Assembly (NCBI GenBank): GCA_018610125.1
Contig: JAHEOI010000272.1
Location: forward strand, 1 to 20,375
DNA length: 20,375 nucleotides
DNA from: Verrucomicrobiota bacterium
GTDB lineage: Bacteria > Verrucomicrobiota > Verrucomicrobiia > Limisphaerales > JAHEOI01
Direction of reading: 5' to 3'
Of the stretch, positions 15,334 through 20,375 are shown in pieces. The position numbers were made by a program, and so were the translations under genes. Position 1 is the first letter of the stretch. Each line of letters opens with the position of its first letter. The notes below the pieces were generated by a model. That model ran no database searches, was not told the DNA's origin, and saw nothing but the letters and a program-made list of their open reading frames with translations.

Positions 15334-17385
15334 GTGTCGAGTGACGTTATTGAAGGCAACAGGCGAAGGCATCAAGGTGATCCCGGAGAAATTGAGGCGC
15401 AATCTCAAATGAAGCTCAAGACGGCGATTAAAACGTCCCAAGAGTATCTGATTCGGCACCAAGCGGAAGAGGGGTATTGGATTGGCGAGCTGATTGTCGA
15501 TGTGACCGTCGTTGCCGACAAGCTGATGTATCACTATTGGAACGGTTCCATTGATGATCGCTGGCGGCACAAAGCGGTCAATCATATTCTGTCGAAACAG
15601 CTTCCGGATGGTGGATGGAATATCTATTACGGAGGACCTGCGGAGGTCAACGCCACCGTCAAAGGTTACCTGGCATTAAAGCTGGCGGGGGTGCCGACTT
15701 CATCGCCGGAGGTGATCAAGGCCCGCAGCGAGGCACTGCGGCTGGGTGGGGTGCCGGAAATGAATACCTTTTCCAAGCTCTACTTGGCCTTGCTTGGCTT
15801 GTTTCCATGGGATTACCTCCCGACGATCCCTTCTGAGTTCATTCTGGTTGGTAAATGGTTCTTTATCAACTTTCATGAGATGAGCAATTGGAGTCGGTCG
15901 ATGCTCGCGCCGCTGTCGATCATTAACCATTACAAACCGACGCGACCGGTCGGGATTACCATCGACGAGCTGTATCCCTCGGGTTACGACGAAGCCAAGC
16001 TGGCCCTGCAGCCGGATGCCAAATGGCTGACTTGGCGTAACTTTTTCTTAAAGGTGGATCGGATCTTCAAGTTCTTTGAGCGTCATCAGATTTTACCGCT
16101 TCGCCGGAGAGCACTCCGGACGGCGGAGAGATGGATGATTGAGCGCTTTGAAGGGGCCGATGGCTTGGCCGCCATCTTTCCCGCGATGCTGAACTCGTTG
16201 ATCGCGTTGAAGGTGTTGGGTTATTCCGATCGAGATCCTCTTGTCCAGTGGGCCGACAAGCAATTGAAGGACCTGGAGCACGAGACCGAGGATAGCGTTC
16301 GGATTGAGCCATGCTTTTCGCCTGTCTGGGATACCGCCATTGCGGTGGTGGCACTGGATGAGGCCGGGCTTTCCGAAGAGCACCCGGCTATGAAGAGGGC
16401 TGCCGAATGGCTGATGAACAAAGAGATTCGGTTCCGGGGAGATTGGTATCACAAGCATCCGACGAACGTCGAGCCGAGTGGATGGGTTTTCGAATTCAAC
16501 AACCCATGGAATCCCGATTTCGATGACACGGCGATGGTCCTATTGGCGTTGCGAAAAGTCCCGACCGATCACCCTGAAAAACGGGATGCCTGCTTCAGGC
16601 GGGGACTCAACTGGATGTTGCAGTTTCAGTGCCATCGCGGCGGTTGGGCCGCTTTTGACAAGGACTGCACCAAAGCCTTATTGGATAAAGTGCCGTTTGC
16701 CGATCACAACGCGATGTTGGATCCCGAGTGTGCGGACATTACCGCGCGTGTGCTGGAATTGCTGGGCTACGAGGGCTTTTCGCTTGATAACCGCCAAGTC
16801 CGCCGCGCAATCGAGTTTTTGAAGGAGGAGCAAGAGGCGGATGGCTCGTGGTATGGGCGGTGGGGAGTCAATTACCTCTACGGGACTTGGCAAGTCCTGC
16901 GTGGGCTGGCGGCGATCGGCATGGACCTGAACGAGGATTGGCTGCTGAGGGCGCGTGATTGGCTTGAGAGTGTTCAGCAAAACGACGGGGGATGGGGAGA
17001 GCGTTGCGATACCTATGAAGATCCCTTACGGAAAGGAAAAGGTCCCAGCACTGCTTCTCAAACCGCTTGGGCCGTCATGGGGTTGTCTGCGTTTGGTGAT
17101 CCCGAGCGACCGAGCTTGCGATGCGGCATCGAATACTTGATCCGGAATCAAAACCCGGATGGGAGCTGGACCGAATGGGAAACGACCGGATCCGGATTTC
17201 CGAAAGTCTTTTACCTGAAATACGACATGTATCGCAACACATGGCCCCTTATGGCCTTGGGCACCTACCGACGGCTCCTGCAAGAAGAAGTCTCAGCCCG
17301 TCCCTCGAGGGAAATCAATGGTCATGTTCGTCCGTTGGAACCGGGCACACGTGAGGAGCTTTTTTCCCGGGAAGCCGGAGTCTGA
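15334..17385 (+). CDS. shc: Squalene-hopene cyclase
   Basis: Class II triterpene cyclase turning squalene into hopene/hopanol, the committed step of hopanoid synthesis; it is a monotopic membrane enzyme. About 683 residues from a GTG start at 15334 (GAGG 13 nt upstream). An ATG at 15409 beginning MKLKTAIKTSQEYLIRHQAE is an equally plausible start and is close to where family members usually begin. The catalytic DxDD motif is present as D395-F-D397-D398 in NPDFDDTA. Several QW repeats are visible: QLPDGGW (near 89), FQCHRGGW (near 430), QEADGSW (near 500), QQNDGGW (near 548) and QNPDGSW (near 606). The C-terminal YLKYDMYRNTWPLMALGTY is typical of the family. It is followed after 32 nt by an hpnG-like gene, probably as an operon. 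The 239-bp gap upstream shows no strong promoter or hairpin. Confidence 0.96.
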   Translation: MSSDVIEGNRRRHQGDPGEIEAQSQMKLKTAIKTSQEYLIRHQAEEGYWIGELIVDVTVVADKLMYHYWNGSIDDRWRHKAVNHILSKQLPDGGWNIYYGGPAEVNATVKGYLALKLAGVPTSSPEVIKARSEALRLGGVPEMNTFSKLYLALLGLFPWDYLPTIPSEFILVGKWFFINFHEMSNWSRSMLAPLSIINHYKPTRPVGITIDELYPSGYDEAKLALQPDAKWLTWRNFFLKVDRIFKFFERHQILPLRRRALRTAERWMIERFEGADGLAAIFPAMLNSLIALKVLGYSDRDPLVQWADKQLKDLEHETEDSVRIEPCFSPVWDTAIAVVALDEAGLSEEHPAMKRAAEWLMNKEIRFRGDWYHKHPTNVEPSGWVFEFNNPWNPDFDDTAMVLLALRKVPTDHPEKRDACFRRGLNWMLQFQCHRGGWAAFDKDCTKALLDKVPFADHNAMLDPECADITARVLELLGYEGFSLDNRQVRRAIEFLKEEQEADGSWYGRWGVNYLYGTWQVLRGLAAIGMDLNEDWLLRARDWLESVQQNDGGWGERCDTYEDPLRKGKGPSTASQTAWAVMGLSAFGDPERPSLRCGIEYLIRNQNPDGSWTEWETTGSGFPKVFYLKYDMYRNTWPLMALGTYRRLLQEEVSARPSREINGHVRPLEPGTREELFSREAGV

Positions 17386-17417
17386 TTCAGCCTGGGTCGC
17401 CCGGATGGATAACGATC

Positions 17418-18077
17418 ATGTCGCTCCAGCCCGAGGGATGGTATTGTTTCGCGCTTAAAGGGGAGGCGCAACCGTTTGTCAGGCGTGCGCGAAATGACAA
17501 TCGACGACCTGCGGTCCTGGTATCCGGGATTGGACGTCGAAATGCGGCTCGGGTGCTTCGTGACCGGTTGGATCGGAGCGGGCAAGCCCCGCCATGGGTG
17601 GTGACTTGCGGGTTGGCCGGCGGGCTTAAGCCGGGATTGCCCTCGGGGACTATCTTGGTCTCCCGAGATTCGGCGTTCGCGGTCCTTGAGCCTCTTAGAA
17701 GCTCCCTGGTTTTGGATGCGACCTTTCTCGAGAGCGATCGGGTAGTCGTAACCGCTGAAGAAAAACAGAGGCTTCACCAAGCCACCGGGGCCGACGCGAT
17801 TGAGATGGAATCGGCCGTCATCCGCACGATTTGTTCCGATTTGGGCATCCCGAGTGCCACGGTCCGTGTCATCCTCGACACCGCAAAGGAAGACCTGCCG
17901 ATTGATTTCAATCAATATTTTCGGAATGGTTGGCGACTCGATTGGATGAGGCTCGCGGGCTCCTTGGTTCGTTGCCCTCGGCGAGCTTGGGCACTGATTG
18001 ACCTTCAGCGACGGTCTGGTCAATGTGCGCGGCAATTGGCCGGGGCGCTCGACATGATTCGAAGGACGGTATCATGA
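17418..18077 (+). CDS. hpnG: Hopanoid-associated nucleosidase/phosphorylase, HpnG-like
   Basis: 219 residues of the purine nucleoside phosphorylase/nucleosidase (PNP_UDP_1) superfamily. HpnG removes adenine from adenosylhopane, an intermediate to bacteriohopanetetrol-type lipids. Visible signatures are LVSGIGRRNAARVL near the N-terminus, the glycine-rich VVTCGLAGGLKPGLPSGTIL, and the nucleoside-binding GADAIEMESAVI with E129, M130 and E131, followed by GIPSATVRVILDTA. The C-terminal tail (NGWRLDWMRLAGSLVRCPRRA) matches the hopanoid-linked branch in style. Assignment to HpnG rather than a generic nucleosidase rests on this plus its place right after shc. GGATGG about 11 nt before the ATG may serve as a ribosome site. 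The HpnH radical SAM partner that makes adenosylhopane is not in the window. Confidence 0.85.
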   Translation: MSLQPEGWYCFALKGEAQPFVRRARNDNRRPAVLVSGIGRRNAARVLRDRLDRSGQAPPWVVTCGLAGGLKPGLPSGTILVSRDSAFAVLEPLRSSLVLDATFLESDRVVVTAEEKQRLHQATGADAIEMESAVIRTICSDLGIPSATVRVILDTAKEDLPIDFNQYFRNGWRLDWMRLAGSLVRCPRRAWALIDLQRRSGQCARQLAGALDMIRRTVS

Positions 18078-18184
18078 GTGGGGCAAGGATGGATTGTCGC
18101 AAGGCTAAAGGACGATTAAAAAAGGGGTGTCGAACGCAATGCCTCTCCCAGGCTTTTGGACGGTCCTTGATGAAATGGTAAGAA

Positions 18185-19657
18185 ATGGTGGACGTGTTGG
18201 CGCAAATCTGGCCCTATTTTGTCGCGATCTGTAATTTCGCGATTAATTTGGTGGCCTCGGGGCATGCGGTCCTCTATAAGCGCGAGACACGCGCTGCCAT
18301 TGGGTGGGTGGGGCTTATATGGCTTGTACCTCTCCTTGGGGCCGCGCTCTATGTGCTGTTGGGGATCAATCGGATCCATCGCAAGGCCCAAGCTTTGCGA
18401 AAAAAGCGACTTCCGTTTGAGATTGCCGAAACGAATCTTCCCGGATCCGACGCATGGATCCAGGAGATGCTTGCCTTTGAAGGGAGCTACCCAAGCCTCA
18501 ATGTGACCCATTACAGCAGCTTGGTTAAGTTGGTGGATCAAGTGACTCGCTGGCCGCTCCTGCCCGGGAATCATCTCACTCCGTATGTCAACGGCGACGA
18601 AGCTTACCCCGCCATGTTGCAGGCGATCGAGCAGGCGGAGCACTCGATCAACCTGATGACTTACATCTTTGACAATGATAGCTCCGGCCGGATTTTTCGG
18701 GATGCGCTGCAGCGGGCTCAGCGTCGGGGAGTCGAAGTTCGGGTGCTTATGGACGATGTCGGAGCGCGTTATAGCTGGCCGTCGATGGCCCGTCTGCTTC
18801 ATCGGGCAAAGATTCCCGTGGCTCGATTCTTGCCGACGACACTCCCGTGGCGATTCCGTTATTCCAATCTTCGCAATCACCGAAAGATCATGGTTGTTGA
18901 CGGCAAGATTGGTTTCACCGGGGGGATGAATCTTCGCGAGGGCAATTGTCTCAATTTGAGGACGAGTCATCCGATCCAGGACCTCCATTTTCGCCTGGAT
19001 GGGCCGGCTGTGGCGCATCTGCAGGAGATCTTCGTCGAGGATTGGACTTATACGACAGGTGAGGATTTACGCGGTGGCGATTGGTTCCCACACATTGCCG
19101 CTTGTGGAAACATGTTGGTTCGCGGCATTTCGGAAGGCCCCGACGAAGACTTTGATAAGCTCCGGTTGACCATTCTTGGGGCCTTGGCCTGCGCGCAATC
19201 CTCGGTGGTCGTTGTAACGCCTTATTTCCTCCCGGATGGGTCGATTATCACGGCGCTTAAAGTGGCCGCAATGCGTGGGGTAGATGTCGACATTGTCCTC
19301 CCGGAGAAGAACAACCTCGCGCTGGTGCAGTGGGCCTCGACAGCCTCGTTTTGGCAATTGCTCGAGTGCGGGTGTCGCATCTGGCTCTCGCCGCCGCCGT
19401 TTGACCATACCAAGCTTATGCTTGTCGATGACATTTGGGCCCTACTTGGCTCGGCCAATTGGGACCCGCGAAGCCTGCGACTCAACTTTGAGTTCAATGT
19501 GGAGGCCTATGATCCGGTATTGACTGAACGACTTGCCGCGTTGGCGAACGGTAAGATCAGGAGATCAATACGGGTGCGGTATCACGACGTCGAGGCACGT
19601 CCGTTGCCGATCAAGCTCCGTGATGGCGTCGCCCGACTCTTCTCACCGTACCTGTAG
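18185..19657 (+). CDS. cls: Cardiolipin synthase-type phospholipase D protein
   Basis: 490 residues. Two N-terminal membrane helices (about 8-30 and 38-60) belong to the PLD-nuclease N-terminal module (KRETRAAIGWVGLIWLVPLLG). Two complete HKD motifs follow: H232-R-K234 with D239 (HRKIMVVD, then GFTGGMN) and H408-T-K410 with D415 (HTKLMLVD, then LLGSANWDPRS). Length, order and membrane anchors match bacterial cardiolipin synthase, which condenses two phosphatidylglycerols into cardiolipin and glycerol. Another phosphatidyl transferase of the same family is possible. The ribosome site is weak (GGTAAGAA). It lies 107 bp after the hpnG-like gene, so co-transcription as a membrane-lipid block is possible but not shown. 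Its last 15 bases overlap the end of nadB on the other strand. Confidence 0.92.
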   Translation: MVDVLAQIWPYFVAICNFAINLVASGHAVLYKRETRAAIGWVGLIWLVPLLGAALYVLLGINRIHRKAQALRKKRLPFEIAETNLPGSDAWIQEMLAFEGSYPSLNVTHYSSLVKLVDQVTRWPLLPGNHLTPYVNGDEAYPAMLQAIEQAEHSINLMTYIFDNDSSGRIFRDALQRAQRRGVEVRVLMDDVGARYSWPSMARLLHRAKIPVARFLPTTLPWRFRYSNLRNHRKIMVVDGKIGFTGGMNLREGNCLNLRTSHPIQDLHFRLDGPAVAHLQEIFVEDWTYTTGEDLRGGDWFPHIAACGNMLVRGISEGPDEDFDKLRLTILGALACAQSSVVVVTPYFLPDGSIITALKVAAMRGVDVDIVLPEKNNLALVQWASTASFWQLLECGCRIWLSPPPFDHTKLMLVDDIWALLGSANWDPRSLRLNFEFNVEAYDPVLTERLAALANGKIRRSIRVRYHDVEARPLPIKLRDGVARLFSPYL

Positions 19658-20375
19658 TCCGTTGTAAGGGTGGGAGTGGTTATTTGCTCTCTGAGACGAT
19701 TGACGTACAATGGTATCGGCTTGTCCCCGCTCCGGGTCGGGATTGGGATGGTCGAGGTTAAAATGTAAGCCGCGGCTCTCTTGACGCAGCATGGCGCTGT
19801 GAACGATCAATTCCGCCACCCGGGCGATATTCCGCAATTCCAGAAGATCGCTCGTGACGACAAAATCCCAGTAATATTCCTGGATTTCCTCCTGTAGATT
19901 GGCGATCCGCTTCTGTGCCCGCTGCAGGCGCTTGTCAGTGCGAACAATCCCGACATAGTCCCACATCGCTCGGCGGATCTCGTCCCAGTTGTGTGAAACC
20001 ACCACCATCTCATCCGGGTTGGAGGCGCTGCCGGATTCCCAAGGGGGGATGGCCACGTGCTCTTTCGGCAAGGCGTGAGCGATGCTGTGCTCGGCGGCTC
20101 GCTTGGCGCAAACCAAGGCCTCCAGGAGCGAATTGCTCGCGAGGCGGTTGGCGCCGTGAAGGCCGGTGCAGGCCACCTCTCCGATCGCGTAGAGCCCGGG
20201 AATGTCGGTCTCCCCGTTGATGGTTGTGCAGACACCGCCGCATTGGTAGTGCGCTGCGGGAACAACGGGGATCGGCTCCTTGGTAATATCGATTCCATAC
20301 TCCAGGCAGGTTCGATAGATGTTTGGGAATCGATGCATGATAAACGGCGCCGGTCGGTGGGTGATGTCCAGCAGC
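19643..20375 (-). CDS. nadB: L-aspartate oxidase, C-terminal part, cut by the window edge
   Basis: FAD flavoprotein oxidising L-aspartate to iminoaspartate, the first step of de novo NAD synthesis. Only about 244 C-terminal residues are in the window, and the frame is open to the right edge (upstream residues read DITHRPAPFI). The family signature is clear: AAHYQCGGV, then GLYAIGEVACTGLHGANRLASNSLLEALV, which covers substrate- and FAD-binding residues. The helical C-terminal domain follows (WDEIRRAMWDYVGIVRTDKRL) and ends LRQESRGLHFNLDHP. These features separate it from succinate dehydrogenase flavoprotein. Its stop lies inside the 3' end of the convergent phospholipase D gene. Confidence 0.95.
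   Translation of the reverse strand, partial: LLDITHRPAPFIMHRFPNIYRTCLEYGIDITKEPIPVVPAAHYQCGGVCTTINGETDIPGLYAIGEVACTGLHGANRLASNSLLEALVCAKRAAEHSIAHALPKEHVAIPPWESGSASNPDEMVVVSHNWDEIRRAMWDYVGIVRTDKRLQRAQKRIANLQEEIQEYYWDFVVTSDLLELRNIARVAELIVHSAMLRQESRGLHFNLDHPNPDPERGQADTIVRQSSQRANNHSHPYNGLQVR

Noticed and set aside
18116..19018. 300-residue minus-strand frame
   Set aside because: Antisense to the phospholipase D gene with its two HKD motifs; no domain of its own.
1..20375. CRISPR array, tRNA, rRNA, toxin-antitoxin pair or defence operon
   Set aside because: No regularly spaced direct repeats, cloverleaf, rRNA sequence, or recognisable toxin or defence gene was found on either strand.

Overview
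The window looks like a chromosomal segment of a Verrucomicrobiota bacterium, probably near Opitutales/Puniceicoccales. That placement is inferred from gene content, not from a marker gene. The supporting traits are a pseudopilin-type protein with the FTLIELLVVIAIIAIL leader, a giant secreted PA14/Ig/LamG protein, a Tat-exported Gfo/Idh/MocA oxidoreductase, a secreted glycoside-hydrolase-like protein with tandem beta-sandwich tails, a secreted pentapeptide-repeat protein, and a squalene-hopene cyclase. No CRISPR array, tRNA or rRNA was recognised.

Layout. Positions 1-125 appear to be the 3' end (domains V and VI) of a group II intron, possibly decayed. Positions 126-707 hold no convincing gene but contain a large imperfect inverted repeat and a palindrome that could end leftward transcription. 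A large secreted pentapeptide-repeat protein is encoded on the minus strand (708-3344). A 600-bp gene-free stretch with several small dyads follows. Next, on the plus strand, come an exported PrxQ/BCP-type peroxiredoxin (3957-4544), a pseudopilin-like protein (4789-5529) and a 1570-residue secreted PA14/Ig/LamG protein (5853-10565). A secreted GH67-like protein lies convergent to it on the minus strand (10619-13492). A Tat-signal Gfo/Idh/MocA oxidoreductase (13676-15094) is transcribed divergently from the GH-like gene. A membrane-lipid block follows on the plus strand: squalene-hopene cyclase (15334-17385), an HpnG-like hopanoid nucleosidase/phosphorylase (17418-18077) and a cardiolipin-synthase-type phospholipase D (18185-19657). 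The window ends inside nadB (L-aspartate oxidase, minus strand), whose 3' end overlaps that of the phospholipase D gene.

Functional reading. The left and middle parts are rich in exported proteins, with signal peptides, a Tat leader and a pseudopilin leader. They carry likely carbohydrate-binding or carbohydrate-processing modules (LamG, PA14, GH-like barrel, oxidoreductase), which suits a polysaccharide-degrading lifestyle. The right part makes and modifies membrane lipids (hopanoids, cardiolipin).

The least explained signal is a set of three GTAG-headed hairpins just downstream of genes (4677-4699, 5543-5582, 10569-10601). All three lie in the same orientation. They resemble the REP repeats mobilised by TnpA-REP (RAYT) transposases, although no such transposase is in the window. 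No complete new defence or mobile system was found here.
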